Shown: piece after piece, positions 43,821 through 55,557 of the stretch | Position numbering within the stretch: position 1 is the stretch's first letter | How the letters are laid out: the number at the start of each line of letters is the position of its first letter | Assembly (NCBI GenBank): GCA_039621445.1 | Contig: CP154954.1 | Span: 66,622,714-66,686,713 of the forward strand | Origin: Euglena gracilis | Lineage: Eukaryota; Euglenida; Euglenophyceae; Euglenales | DNA: 64,000 nt | Reading direction: 5' to 3' | Program-made: the position numbers and the translations under genes | The notes under the pieces: generated by a model | The model's input: the letters and a program-made list of their open reading frames with translations, nothing else | Database searches by the model: none | What the model was told of the DNA's origin: nothing

Positions 43821-44050
43821 TCAAATCAAATTTTGAGGAATCGGTGTGATGCCGGGAGACGTGTCACTGGGGTCAGCCCGGCCGCACAGCACATGCAAGT
43901 TGGGGGGCACCACAGCGGGCGCCTCTGCCGTGGTGGCGCAGGCAGGGCTGACGGTCAGGGACAACAGCACCTCCAGGGCGGCCTCGAAGTACACCGTGTC
44001 CCCCACCTGGGTGAGGAGTAGCTCCATGCCGACCGCGGCAGCCCGAATGG
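43821..44050 (-). CDS. Possible 3' terminal exon with AATAAA
   Basis: Minus-strand frame encoding AAAVGMELLLTQVGDTVYF and VVPPNLHVLCGRADPSD to a TGA at 43823-43821. AATAAA (43817-43812) follows within a few bases, a possible polyadenylation signal. An ATG is at 44027, but the open frame extends upstream. Possibly the end of the gene of which other minus-strand exons are seen to the right; the protein is not recognised. Confidence 0.4.
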
Positions 44051-44059
44051 GAGGCCCAA

Positions 44060-44980
44060 TATGGAGACAATGAAGAAAACAATGGAATCATGGCTGAAAA
44101 ATAATGCTAAAATCTGATTTTTTTTGATCGTCATTAATAATAAATACATTATTGAAGTAAAATAACAACAAAAATATTATCTTTGTTTACATTTACTCAT
44201 TTAAAAAAAATTAAAGTCAGCCAAATTTAAAAAACATGTGCAGAAAAATGTTTAAAAAGGAAAAATTGCCAGGACCAAACATGGATTCCTTTGAATCCTC
44301 CTTGTGACGTCACACATTCGCCTGGGATCAAATAAATTCCACCAAAGCAATGACAATTTCACCATGGACGGAGTTCATTGTCCAACATAGGGTATTTTGG
44401 AGGGGATTAAGCAGGCGGGGGGTCGGACTCTCCCCTGTTCCAAGAGGAATAACCCCCAAAAGAAAACTTAGATTACCAAAAGGACCAATGCTGTGAAGCA
44501 CTGGCCTAAAATTTTAGCCCCTCTCCTCAAATGAGCTTTTTGGCACCTTTTGGTCAAAGATGTAAAAAAAAATCATCAAAATTCAAACAATTGGCATGAA
44601 AAGGTGAAATAAAAAATTAACTGGGGGGAGGGGTCCAAGGTTGGACGGAACCCCACCCCAATCCAAGAGGGGGTCCCCTGCCAAACCCCGGAGACAATTT
44701 TTCAAACCAAAAACCTGGTTTAAGAGTAGGCAGGTTTTTGCCATTTCTGTTTTCCTCCCTTCTTGAACATTTATCCGGGTGTGGAAGCAAACCTTGCTCA
44801 TCGTTGGGGACACTCCCCACAGCTTCACCGCCCGGGAAATTGTCACGTTGGCCAGTAGAAGGGACCCTGACAACTTCCAATATTGACAAGTTGGCCGGTA
44901 CCGGGGACCCTGACAGTTCCCGGGCGGGACCCTGGCAGGTTCTTGGGCATGCAGTTTCCCTGGGAGGGGGGGTAGGTGGT
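44060..44980. other. No confident gene
   Basis: AT-rich at 44100-44250, then mixed DNA with a repeated GGGACCCTGACA motif around 44865-44945. A long minus-strand open frame (45543-44617) crosses it, but its translation changes character several times and I do not call it as one gene. Confidence 0.35.
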
Positions 44981-45155
44981 GTGCCGCATCCCGCCCGCCC
45001 GCGAAAGCCGTCCTCGGCAGCCAGCGGCGGACCCTTTCGGAGCCCACCACCGCCTCCCCCGACCGTGTGGCTCGGCCATGGCGGCGGCCGGCCGTGGACC
45101 CGGGAGGCTTGGCCGATGTGCTGCAGCCCGAGGCGCTCGGAGAGGTGCGGCGCCG
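44981..45155 (-). CDS. Possible exon after a strong acceptor
   Basis: The minus strand reads CATGTTTTTTCTCCAG, then CGGCGCC at 45155: a clear acceptor followed by GC-rich DNA that is open in all three frames. One frame encodes HLSERLGLQHIGQASRVHG. The reading frame and 3' end cannot be fixed. Confidence 0.3.
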
Positions 45156-45778
45156 CTGGAGAAAAAACATGGCTTTCAACACAAACAGGGAAAATGACAG
45201 GGGTGGAACTGCAAAGGGCCACAGAATTTAACCGAATTCTCGGGAGAATTTTTTGAGTGCACACGTCGGGTAACTGGGGCGATTTGGGGTGTGATGGCAG
45301 GCGAGTTGGGGGGAGGGAGGGGCCCCCCTCTTTTGCAGAAGGGGACCGCTTGGGTTCCCACCAGGGGGCAGTCCTGACCCTCTCTGGCCTTGCAAGGGGA
45401 GGGTGGTCTTCCCCCCGTATATCGGGATTCGGTATGAGAAAGGGTGGCCGGAGGCCGTTTCTCATACCGAACCCCGGAGCAGTCCGGCGCTGGGCACCAT
45501 TTCCGGCGTCAGAGGAGGGCGAGAGGGGTGGGGCAGGCTCCACTGCTGCGCTCCATGGGGGAGGGGGCCTCCCCGGCCGTGCCGGGGAAGAATTAGGGGC
45601 TGGGCCACACAGACTGAGGGTTACCCCTCCCTCCCGGAGTAGGTGGCCTTACCTCGGTGCCACCGCTGCGGGAATGACCATCGCTGGGAAACGCCAAACA
45701 ACCCCCTTAGCCTCCGGGAAACCCCATATTAAAACAAACTTGCACCGGTGCTGGGCGACCTGTCCAATCTGAGGGGGG

Positions 45779-45876
45779 TTGCCACCAGGACCACATCAGT
45801 GGCCCTCCCTCATCCTGTACCCCCCCCCCCCCCAAGGGGGGTGAGGGACAGCCACTGATGGGGTCCTGGTGGCAAG
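45779..45876. repeat. 36-bp inverted repeat around a C14 run
   Basis: The left arm 45779-45815 (TTGCCACCAGGACC..., CATCAGTGG) and the right arm 45840-45876 are imperfect reverse complements. The loop holds the C homopolymer. Confidence 0.8.
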
Positions 45877-46008
45877 TCCACGTTTGGGCCAATTTGACTG
45901 CAAATGCCTGCCAACAACACGAGTGGTTTGATGGGTTGGACTCCCCAGGCCAGAAAGATGGAAAGGGTCGACATTGCCGTGCCCAGCCGAAACCAAAAGT
46001 TCATGGGA

Positions 46009-46076
46009 AATAAACAGCGTTCCTAAATAAACAGCGTTCCTAAATAAACAGCGTTCCTAAATAAACAGCGTTCCTG
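46009..46076. repeat. Four tandem 18-bp units
   Basis: AAATAAACAGCGTTCCTA is repeated four times, the last copy diverging after GTTCCT. Each unit contains AATAAA on the plus strand. Confidence 0.95.
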
Positions 46077-46129
46077 CAAATGCCATTTCCCCCCCTGTGT
46101 CCAACGACTCCCCTGGGTCAAAAAAAAGT

Positions 46130-46290
46130 CGGCAGGCACCCGGGACGCCACCCCCCAAAAAGGTCGAAATTTGCCTTCCAGCGCTTTGCGCTGAAAATTT
46201 TGGGCAATTCTGACAATTTTTTGCCAAAAAACGGCCTTTTGGCCAATTTTTGGCCATTGTGGGCGCAAAAATTTTTAGCCAAAAATTTGA
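46130..46290. repeat. Dispersed repeat family 1, fragment
   Basis: Shares the run of GGCAAAAA/TTTGGCCAAT-like motifs and a CAGCGC-TTT-GCGCTG hairpin with the blocks at 40.5-41.1 and 52.5-52.8 kb. No gene. Confidence 0.45.
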
Positions 46291-46481
46291 CCAAACCTCC
46301 GAAAAGGTGCTCCCAAAAATTAGGGGTGTTGGTCTCCATCCTCACAAATTTGAAGTCTTGGAAGTTTGATCTCCTCTGGTACGCAAAAAACCTTACTCTT
46401 TAGGAACTGTTTTCAAAAAGTGTCTTTTTCACACATTTTGGATTTCAGCATGTTTTCTTTTGGAAACCTCTGTATTTTTTG

Positions 46482-46640
46482 CCCCAGCCCACACCGCCAT
46501 CTCCTCTTTCAGTGCAGCGCGCCCCCCGCCCCGTGCTGGAGAACGCGCTCGCCAACGCCCACCGCCACGGCCACCCGACCCTGCCGTGCGCTTCACCGCG
46601 GCGCTCGCCCCGCTGGGCAGCGCCCGGCAGCGCCTCCTGC
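46482..46640 (+). CDS. Possible exon in a GC island, strand uncertain
   Basis: On the plus strand CATCTCCTCTTTCAG is a good acceptor in front of GC-rich DNA (from about 46511), one frame of which encodes RPVLENALANAHRHGHPTL. The minus strand is also open. Weak evidence; listed because of the splice signal and the base composition. Confidence 0.25.
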
Positions 46641-47440
46641 CTGCGCCAGTGCTGGTTGCGTGCCGCCCCTGCGCTGACCGGTCAGGCCAGTCAGCTCCCA
46701 TTTTGCAGCCAGCAGCTCCCAACCTCCCCCCCCCCTGGGTCGCTGAAATAAAGCCGGGGCATGCCCAGCAAAGCGTGACTGGACCGAAAAGTTTTCAGAC
46801 AAAAGGGGTCAAGATGGCCAAAGATGGCATTTTTGAGAGGTTTTTTGGGTTTGCACCTGTTTTTTTTTTTGGCTGAAAGAAAAACCCAACAGCTGGATTT
46901 GGATTTGTTTGGCAAGTGTTTGGGAACCAGCCAGGTCCAGGTGCCATCTGGCCGACCCCCCCCCCCCAGGGGGTCCAGCCAGCATTTTTTCCCTAGCCAG
47001 CACCGTTTCCAGCCGGACCGCAGGACCCACTGGGGGGATCCTCAAGAAAACCCCTCCGTTTTTTGGGGGAAGGGGCGGAAGTCGTCAATGAGCCGAGCCA
47101 AGCTTTGTTCAAGGTTGCTGCCAAAACCACGAGGTTTTTTTTTCGAGACAGCAGACGGCAATGGTGCACCTGAGACTTTCTCCATCACCAACCGGGCGCA
47201 CTCAGGCTTCCCCTTTCTTCTTTCTTCTCTCTGTCTGCTGCTGTCCTCCGATCGGGGGGGGTCGTTGGACACAGGGGGGGGGGGCAAGCCAGAATCTTTT
47301 TGAGGACCCCTGGCGGAGGGCTTCCCGGGGGGGGGCAGGGCCGACTTTGGGGGGATTAATTATTCGGTTCAAATTTTTTTCTGGCACTTTACACAAAAAC
47401 AGCAGTGGACCCCCCCCCCCCCCCCGCATGGTGGGAAGGG
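46641..47440. other. No confident gene
   Basis: Mixed sequence with long C or G runs (46957-46965, 47272-47283, 47411-47425). No exon with both a domain and splice signals. Confidence 0.3.
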
Positions 47441-47451
47441 CAGACTGGGAC

Positions 47452-47690
47452 CTCCCGGGCCACCAAATTAACATCCTGGGCGTCGAACAAAGAAGCCGGC
47501 AAGGCATCCAAGGTCCACGGGAGAAGCTCCCTGCCCCGAATGATTTCACACAGCAGAGGGTCCAGCGTGACGATGCTGGTGCCAGAGGGCAGTGCTGGGG
47601 GCTGAACAGGACTGGCCCGGCGTGCACGGCATCCAGGAAACGGGGCGGAATGCCGCAGACGATCAGTTATAACTTGGAAATCCCTGTCCC
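47452..47690 (-). CDS. Possible exon of a minus-strand gene
   Basis: A minus-strand frame without stop encodes VITDRLRHSAPFPG, then SGTSIVTLDPLLCEIIRG and LLPWTLDALPASLFDAQD. This is convincing globular-protein sequence with a hydrophobic pattern. A donor-like CGGGAG/GTCCCA is at 47451 (weak). There is no ATG, so it must be an internal exon if real. Family unknown. Confidence 0.45.
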
Positions 47691-48227
47691 TGCGTCAGGA
47701 TGCACGCGCAGGCACCCACAAGAAATTTTATTGGACTTTTCGTTTTGGCATCAACCCCCCTGCAAGGCTATCTCGGCAGCACCCTTGAACAATTAACGAG
47801 GCAAACACTAACATTAACATATTATTGTGTGTTGCTATCTTTGGGGCATTTATTTCTGTGTGTTACACACGAAAGGGATGGTGTTATTTCGGTGCGGGGG
47901 GGGTCCGAGTGGGCGCACCTCCACAAGGCCTAGTAAATCAAGAAAGGAAGCTGAACGGTTTGGCCACAGACAAAGAATTTGTAATTTTCAGTTAAGCATG
48001 TGTGTGCGTGTGGGGGGGGGTATGTGTAGACTGACAGCGGGGGAGGGGGTATTGTGTACTGTGGGGGCTCCACGTTCCGCCATGTCGCGGTCGAGTGAGT
48101 CACCGGAGTGGTGGCAGTGAGCCAGGTCAAGGTCGGCACAGGAATGCGAGGCAATGGGAACCGTGTAGCATCTTGTCATGTGGGGCAGCAACAGGTAACC
48201 CCCCCTTAGTTGCACTAACCCCCCCCC
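47691..48227. other. No confident gene
   Basis: Unique-looking DNA with G runs near 47900 and 48010. No supported coding sequence. Confidence 0.3.
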
Positions 48228-48257
48228 CGAATAATAGCCCCATGAGGCTATTATTCG
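48228..48257. repeat. Perfect 12-bp inverted repeat
   Basis: CGAATAATAGCC, then CCATGA, then GGCTATTATTCG. The same CTATTATTCGG motif recurs in the tandem at 48505-48615. Confidence 0.85.
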
Positions 48258-48504
48258 GACAGTCGGTTAAATTTTCAGGGGGGGGGGCTATTATTTGGGG
48301 GGAAAGAAGCCTATTTCCAGGTGCAGCAGGATATCCTTGCGCACACCCCTCAAGAGGATGCTTCCTCTTCCACAGCCACTGCACTGCGCCTTCCCAGCCT
48401 GCACAAAAACGCAAACTGACCCAACCCTTGCAAGGGCAGGAATGAGATCCCTGTGCATTTTGCTTGCATCGCCGCCAGTTTGGCCAAAGGCCTCCAGGGG
48501 GAGG

Positions 48505-48615
48505 GGGGGCTATTATTCGGATTTTTGTGCATGGTCCGAGGGGGGGGGGGGGGCTATTATTCGGATTTTTGTGCATGGTCCGAGGGGGGGGGCTATTATT
48601 CGGATTTTTGGCTAA
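48505..48615. repeat. Three tandem ~45-bp units with G runs
   Basis: The unit GGGGCTATTATTCGGATTTT followed by TGTGCATGGTCCGAG and a G run occurs at about 48507, 48552 and 48592, the last copy diverging early. The unit sequence is also complementary to the 48228 hairpin arm. Confidence 0.9.
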
Positions 48616-49454
48616 AATCACAGGGGAGGTAATACAACTCAGAATTGGTCACCCCCCCCCCCTCAGGAGGTGGGTGGGGGGGGGGTGGTCGACCCCCCCA
48701 CACCCACCACAACATTTTCACAGATTCAGAAGCAATCAGAATAACAAAAAATTTTGGGGTCAAAAATTGGTGCTCCCAGAAATACGGGGTAAATGTGGTG
48801 GGGGGGGTCGACCTGGCTGTTTGGCCGATTCCCGTTCTGCCGTGTTCCCCCCCATCGATGCCCCCCTGGGCAAAAAAGCACCTCCTCCGCCCAACCCCCC
48901 CCCCTGTCCAAGACGCACAAATGTTCAGGGAATGCGTCATTGACATGGGGAGGGTGTCAACGACACGGTGTGGCAACGCCACTGGAGTTCAAGGATAAAC
49001 CTCAGGTGGTGTGCTGGAAAAGTGCCGGTGACACCGGCTGGGTGTGTCAACGACACGGTGTGTCTTGGACAAGGAGGAGAGGTACTACCTCCTCCCTCGG
49101 AAAGGGTCTAGCAGGTTTCGATTATAAGAGATGGGGTGGGGGGGGGTTAGGGGACACCTAAACAGTGGCAGTCTGGGTGAGGGGGGGGGGGATATCGATG
49201 GAATATTCATGAACGTCGAGAATTATCAGCTGCTATTTTATGTACGACTAAACCCGCCCTTCCACTTATTACCCCCCCCCATCCTTACACACTGAGCATC
49301 GACTTATAACCTCCCACTTATACCCCCCTGGGGCCGACCACCAAACAGGATCCCATAACTACCAGGATGTTAAAAAGTGGGGGTGTTAGATGTCTTTTTT
49401 TTTTAAGAATCTCAAAATATGCGACCACCATCAACACCACCACCAACCAGAGCA
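48616..49454. other. No confident gene
   Basis: C and G runs and a near-repeat of GTGTCAACGACACGGTGTG (about 48955 and 49045). No domain-bearing frame. Confidence 0.35.
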
Positions 49455-49466
49455 AACAAAAACAGC

Positions 49467-49510
<44 letters not shown>

Positions 49511-49513
49511 CCC
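49455..49513. repeat. (CAA)n microsatellite
   Basis: About 17 CAA/ACA triplets. It is read as poly-Asn/Gln in the flanking open frame, which is not a gene. Confidence 0.95.
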
Positions 49514-49563
49514 CAAGGAAGCACTTCAAAACACCACGAAAATCTGTGGGATCAAACTGATAC

Positions 49564-49754
49564 TTGCAGATGCAGTGCAAGGGGACCCTCGGCGGGGTGT
49601 ACTTGCCGGCGGCGATGCGGAACAGCGCCTGCCGCTTCTGGCACCACGCCACGCCGCGCTCCAGGCACTCCGTGGCCTGGACGAGGTCGGCAGGCGGGGG
49701 GAGGTCGGCGGGGGCGTCGGAGGAGGAGGAGGTGGAGAGGGGGCCGGGGAGGGA
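49564..49754 (-). CDS. Possible internal exon (191 nt) of a minus-strand gene
   Basis: The minus-strand acceptor CTCTACCTCCAG ends at 49755. The frame then encodes ADLVQATECLERGVAWCQKR and FRIAAGKYTPPRVPLHCIC, up to a donor CTGCAA/GTATCAG at 49563. The helix-rich sequence with Cys residues looks like a TPR-like or coiled segment of a larger protein. It directly abuts the minisatellite upstream and the CAA repeat downstream. Confidence 0.5.
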
Positions 49755-49930
49755 CTGGAGGTAGAGGGGGGCGCGGGGAGGCGCACCGAATCCACAAGGC
49801 CACCGAGAGGAGTTGGGGAGGCAGAGCGTGACCCCAAAACACCGATGGGTAGCCGAGAAATACCAGTGGGCATTGCATCACCCAGGGGAGAGGATGCATT
49901 GCCGTGGGCAGGTGCTGCCCATGGTAATGT

Positions 49931-51245
49931 ATGCCATACTGCCATACTGCCAGTGTGCCAGTATGCCATACTGCCATACTGCCATACCAGAAGTATGCCA
50001 TACTGCCATACTGCCATACTGCCATACCAGAAGTATGCCATACTGCCATACTGCCATACTGCCATACCAGAAGTATGCCATACTGCCATACTGCCAGTAT
50101 GCCAGTATGCCATACTGCCATACCAGAAGTATGCCATACTGCCATACTGCCATACTGCCATACCAGAAGTATGCCATACTGCCATACTGCCAGTATGCCA
50201 GTATGCCATACTGCCATACCAGAAGTATGCCATACTGCCATACTGCCAGTATGCCAGTATGCCATACTGCCATACCAGAAGTATGCCATACTGCCATACT
50301 GCCATACTGCCATACCAGAAGTATGCCATACTGCCATACTGCCAGTATGCCAGTATGCCATACTGCCATACCAGAAGTATGCCATACTGCCATACTTCCA
50401 TACTGCCATACCAGAAGTATGCCATACTGCCATACTGCCAGTATGCCGGTATGCCATACTGCCATACCAGAAGTATGCCATACTGCCATACTGCCATACT
50501 GCCATACCAGAAGTATGCCATACTGCCACACTGCCAGTATGCCGGTATGCCATACTGCCATACCAGAAGTATGCCATACTGCCATACTGCCATACTGCCA
50601 TACCAGAAGTATGCCATACTGCCATACTGCCAGTATGCCAGTATGCCATACTGCCATACCAGAAGTATGCCATACTGCCATACTGCCAGTATGCCAGTAT
50701 GCCATACTGCCATACCAGAAGTATGCCATACTGCCATACTGCCATACTGCCATACCAGAAGTATGCCATACTGCCATACTGCCAGTATGCCAGTATGCCA
50801 TACTGCCATACCAGAAGTATGCCATACTGCCATACTGCCAGTATGCCAGTATGCCATACTGCCATACCAGAAGTATGCCATACTGCCATACTGCCATACT
50901 GCCATACCAGAAGTATGCCATACTGCCATACTGCCATACTGCCAGTATGCCATACTGCCATACCAGAAGTATGCCATACTGCCATACTGCCAGTATGCCA
51001 GTATGCCATACTGCCATACCAGAAGTATGCCATACTGCCATACTGCCATACTGCCATACCAGAAGTATGCCATACTGCCATACTGCCAGTATGCCAGTAT
51101 GCCATACTGCCATACCAGAAGTATGCCATACTGCCATACTGCCAGTATGCCAGTATGCCATACTGCCATACCAGAAATATTCCATACCGCCATACTGCCA
51201 TACTGCCATACTGCCATACTGCCATACTGCCATACTGCCATACCA
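49931..51245. repeat. 1.3-kb self-complementary minisatellite
   Basis: Built from three words: CCATACTG, its reverse complement with one offset CCAGTATG, and CCATACCAGAAGTATG. They alternate in two higher-order units, one with three CCATACTG words and one ending in two CCAGTATG words, with periods of roughly 42 and 58 bp. It has no stop in several frames on either strand, giving open frames of 400-600 codons that are artefacts. Confidence 0.97.
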
Positions 51246-51865
51246 GAAGGCACCAGGGTTAAAAAGAATCCTGGTTCCCTGCCTGTTTTTTTTTGCTTGT
51301 GACATCAGGCAATGCACGACGTTTGCTGCGTTCACTGACTCTCACTGAAAAAGACCACACTGTCTCTGTGCTAGAGATGAAAAAGATGTGATTTTTTTTG
51401 GCATGGTGGGGTCCGTTTTGGATTCTATCTGAAACGAAGAAAATTTGGCGCTGGGGTGTCTTTGGTGTTGTCCCCCCCCTCCAAACCCCACCAGTCTGGC
51501 GGGGATAGAAAATGCCATAACCCCAAATTTCCTGAATACGACACCTGGAATTTCCTGAAACAGAACCCTGCAAGAGACCTAAAAGAGCGGTTCTCAGGGT
51601 GAATGCAGCCTGCTGCGTCAGCCATCACGTTCTTCAAGAGGTGGTTCAGGATGGGGCACGCACCGCACTGTTAATTAACAACAAGATACCATTGAAAAAA
51701 TATTATGCGAGGAAGCTTTGTGGGTCACCACCATCTCCAATGGTTTAAATATTAATTTTCAACCGCTGTTCGGAAACAAACAGCATACTGATGGATTTCA
51801 AAACAAAAAAAAGCTATTTTTGGCGGCCAGCAAAAATTTCGCCTGGCAAAACAATAACTTCTCTT
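51246..51865. other. No confident gene
   Basis: Non-repetitive DNA. Short frames on the minus strand show no domain or splice pair. Confidence 0.3.
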
Positions 51866-52110
51866 CACACACACATACACAACACACGTACGCATGGCAC
51901 ACATGCACATGCACAAACAAGAGAAAAAACCCACGCCTGCGGACACCCACACATACACACACCCACAAACCCACACACCCCCACCCCCCACCCACCCACC
52001 CACCTGCGCGCAAACACAGACACAGACTACACACACCACACACACCACACACCACACACCACACACACCACACACCACACACAAACAACACACACACACA
52101 CACACACACA
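51866..52110. repeat. Degenerate (CA)n with CACCACA variants
   Basis: A CA-rich tract with CACACACCAC and CCACCCAC variants. In the minus strand it follows directly after a donor-like GTATGTTTTG, so it would form the start of an intron. Confidence 0.93.
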
Positions 52111-52120
52111 CAAAACATAC

Positions 52121-52344
52121 AGTCCAATTGAGTAGGTTCGGGCTCCCAAACGCTTTCATCCGAAACCCAAACGTTGGTCGCCACCCACCGTGCATCGGCA
52201 CGAAGGCGCCGGGGCAGGGCGGTGTCCGCCTCCTGCGAGGCTTCCTTCAGCGCCGCCTCGTGCCGCGCCATCGCCCGCTGGGCCGCTGCCTCCGCCTCCA
52301 AAGTGCGCTGCAAATGCCGGTGCAGGTGGAACTGCCGCCGCCGG
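52121..52344 (-). CDS. Possible exon (helical, Ala/Glu-rich) of a minus-strand gene
   Basis: The minus-strand frame encodes LEAEAAAQRAMARHEAALKE and ADARWVATNVWVSDESVWEP, with strong helical then mixed character. The donor GGACT/GTATGT is at 52120. An acceptor-like CGCCCCTGAG is at 52345. With the exons at 56.6 and 49.6 kb this could belong to one long gene read right to left through repeat-filled introns. Family not recognised. Confidence 0.48.
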
Positions 52345-53741
52345 CTCAGGGGCGACCGCCCGGCCCCGGACCCCGTGTGACCCCGTGTCACATGTGTCAC
52401 AGAGCCATTTGACACATGCGACAGTGATGTGTCACATGCACCATATGGGACGCATGTGACGGTAATGTTACACATGTGAATAATGCGACACCTCCAGGGG
52501 TCTTATTTTTAGACTTTTTTCTTGGCCGACACGGGCCAGAAAAAAAAATCATTTTAGGTTCCCAAAAAACACGAATTTTTCCTTCAGCGCTTCGCGCCGT
52601 GTGCGCCATATTGATGTAAGTTGACATTTTACCACGCTTTTTTTGCGCTTCAAAAATCCCAAAATAGTTCAAATTCATTATTTCTCTGAATGAATTCGGG
52701 ATTTTGGGTAATATTTTAAGGAAAATTTTTTACCGTCCCTGGCGCTTCGCGCCGTCAGTGGGGGGCTTATTTTTTGGTCTTATTTTTGAATTTTTGCTCG
52801 ATTGGCCATGGGGCTCTCGATTGGCCATATTTTTTGGGGGGGTCTGTTTTGGGGGTCTTATTTTTTCGTAACGTCATGGCGGGGGCTGTGGGGTGATTTT
52901 TTTCCTAACAATCTTCCCAACAGGGCCAGCTGGCGGGCTAACCTGGGGGTTTGCCCCCAAAAAATGCGAAAAAGCCCAAAGCCAGCTGAGGTGAGATTTT
53001 TTTGAGAAAATTTCTCAGGTCTAATGCCAAAAAAACCTTCAAAAATGCCGTTTTTGGCCGTTCTTGGATACAAAAAAAATACGAAAACTTTCCGTCCAAC
53101 CTGCAGGTTGTTGTCGCTTGACAACTTTACTTCAGCTTCCGGGCGGCTGGGAACTACTGGCTAGAAGAAAAAGGTTCTTCTGGCTGCACCCCCCTCCCCA
53201 GGGTCCCCTCCAACCCGCCCTTACGGGTCCCTTCAAGAAATTCCTGCCACCTCCTGGTTGGCCTTCGAAATTTTAAAAAAATTGGTCCGACTGATAATGA
53301 CTGACGTGTCAGCTTTATGTACTTTGTTCTAATACATATCGAGTCAGCATTACCATGACGGTTTCTTAGGGGAGAGGAAGATGACTTTGTATGCATTCCC
53401 TGCCTGCTATAAGAGATTGCCTATAAAAAATTTAATTGCAGCTATTTTGTCAATGCATTGGTACAAATTACTGAATTCTAATGTGTGTATTTCAATTTTG
53501 TTGTTGTTTTTCATGACCAAAGAATGCAAAAAAATGACAAAAAAACTGACGAAATTTTTGGTCTCGGGGGAAATTGGGACAGAAAATGAGGGATTTTTTA
53601 AAGGATATATATATATTGTGTGGTTTTTTGTGTTTACAGACATTTTTTCAAGGGTGCATGTTGAAAACACTTTATGACAGCGTAACTCAATGAATGTTGC
53701 TGAGCACCAGGAGGATAGCCCTCAGACAAATGGGGAGAGGG
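52345..53741. other. No confident gene; family-1-like repeat pieces
   Basis: Contains CAGCGCTTCGCGCCG (52588) and GGCGCTTCGCGCC (52740) hairpins and T/G runs like those at 40.6 and 46.2 kb. A 98-codon ATG frame (53381-53677, plus) is AT-rich with no domain. Confidence 0.35.
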
Positions 53742-53783
53742 CAGCTGAGTGTATGTATGTATGCATGTATGTATGTATGTATG

Positions 53784-53817
<34 letters not shown>

Positions 53818-53907
53818 TGTATGTATGTATGTATGTATGTATGTATGTATGTATGTATGTATGTATGCATGCATGCATGTATGTATGTATGTATGTATGT
53901 ATGTATG

Positions 53908-53941
<34 letters not shown>

Positions 53942-54147
53942 TGTATATATGTATGCATGTATGTATGTATGTATGTATGTATGTATGTATGTATGTATGT
54001 ATGTATGTATGTATGTATGTATGTATGTATGTATGTATGTATGTATGTATGTATGTATGTATGTATGTATGTATGTATGTATGTATGTATGTATGCATGT
54101 ATGTATGTATGTATGTATGTATGTATGTATGTATGTATGTATGTATG

Positions 54148-54181
<34 letters not shown>

Positions 54182-54494
54182 TATATATATGTATGCATGC
54201 ATGCATGTATGTATGTATGTATGTATGTATGTATGTATGTATGTATGTATGTATGTATGTATGTATGTATGTATGTATGTATGTATGTATGTATGTATGT
54301 ATGTATGTATGTATGTATGTATGTATGCATGTATGTATGTATGTATGTATGTATGTATGTATATATGTATGCATGTATGTATGTATGTATGTATGTATGT
54401 ATGTATGTATGTATGTATGTATGTATGCATGGATGGATGTATGTATGGATGTATGTATGTATGTATGTATGTATGTATGTATGTATGTATTGTC

Positions 54495-54525
<31 letters not shown>

Positions 54526-54919
54526 TGTATGTATGTATGTATGTATGTATGTATGTATGTATGTATGTATGTATGTATGTATGTATGTATGTATGTATGT
54601 ATGTATGTATGTATGTATGTATGTATGTATGTATGTATGTATGTATGTATGTATGTATGTATGCATGCATGTATGTATGTATGTATGTATGTATGTATGT
54701 ATGTATGTATGTATGTATGTATGTATGTATGTATGAATATATGTATGCATGTATGTATGTATGTATGTATGTATGTATGTATGTATGTATGTATGTATGT
54801 ATGTATGTATGTATGTATGTATGTATGTATGTATGTATGTATGTATGTATGTATGTATGTATGTATGTATGTATGTATGTATGTATGTATGTATGTATGT
54901 ATGTATGTATGTATGTATG

Positions 54920-54950
<31 letters not shown>

Positions 54951-55248
54951 ATATATATATATATGCCTGCATGTATGTATGTATGTATGTATGTATGTAT
55001 GTATGTATGTATGTATGTATGTATGTATGTATGTATGTATGTATGTATGTATGTATGTATGTATGTATGTATGTATGTATGTATGTATGTATGTATGTAT
55101 GTATGTATGAATATATGTATGCATGTATGTATGTATGTATGTATGTATGTATGTATGTATGTATGTATGTATGCATGGATGGATGTATGTATGGATGTAT
55201 GTATGTATGTATGTATGTATGTATGTATGTATGTATGTATGTATTGTC

Positions 55249-55279
<31 letters not shown>

Positions 55280-55385
55280 TGTATGTATGTATGTATGTAT
55301 GCATGTATGTATGTGTGTATGTTTGTACTCATGCATTTATGTCTGAATGTACGCATGCCTGCATGCATTTATGAATGTATGCGTG
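53742..55385. repeat. 1.6-kb (ATGT)n tetranucleotide array
   Basis: Near-perfect ATGT with rare variants (GCATGC, ATATATAT, GGATGGATG, TTGTCATATG). The variants recur in the same order about 750 bp apart (GGATGGATG near 54430 and 55176; TTGTCATATG near 54489 and 55242), which indicates an internal duplication. All long frames here are artefacts. Confidence 0.97.
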
Positions 55386-55460
55386 TGCACTCAAAATGAA
55401 CTAAATAGAAGTGCAAGGATAAAGGCATCGGATCTGTGTTGAAACAGGTTGTATTTTTCA

Positions 55461-55557
55461 GGAGCCTCGCTGCGAGGAGCGGCTTACGGGGGCCTTCTTC
55501 GTTCGATGCAACAAGTATGGCTGGTTTCATCAACCAGATTTGGTATTCTGAATTCAG
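55461..55557 (+). CDS. Possible 97-nt internal exon of a plus-strand gene
   Basis: Flanked by an acceptor GGTTGTATTTTTCAG and a donor AATTCAG/GTGAAG. One open frame encodes [20 protein letters not shown] and [11 protein letters not shown]. The (ATGT)n array would lie in the upstream intron and more ATGT/ATCC repeats in the downstream one. The neighbouring exons are not identified. Confidence 0.45.

Noticed and set aside
49931-51245. CRISPR array
   Set aside because: No unique spacers between repeats; all words are repeats and the context is eukaryotic.
49419-51348. Very long open frames (400-600 codons) on both strands
   Set aside because: They are translations of the self-complementary minisatellite; the peptides are pure repeats and occur in five of the six frames at once.
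53634-55399. Long open frames of Tyr/Val/Cys/Met or His/Thr/Ile repeats
   Set aside because: Products of the ATGT tetranucleotide, whose 4-bp period cycles all frames without stops.
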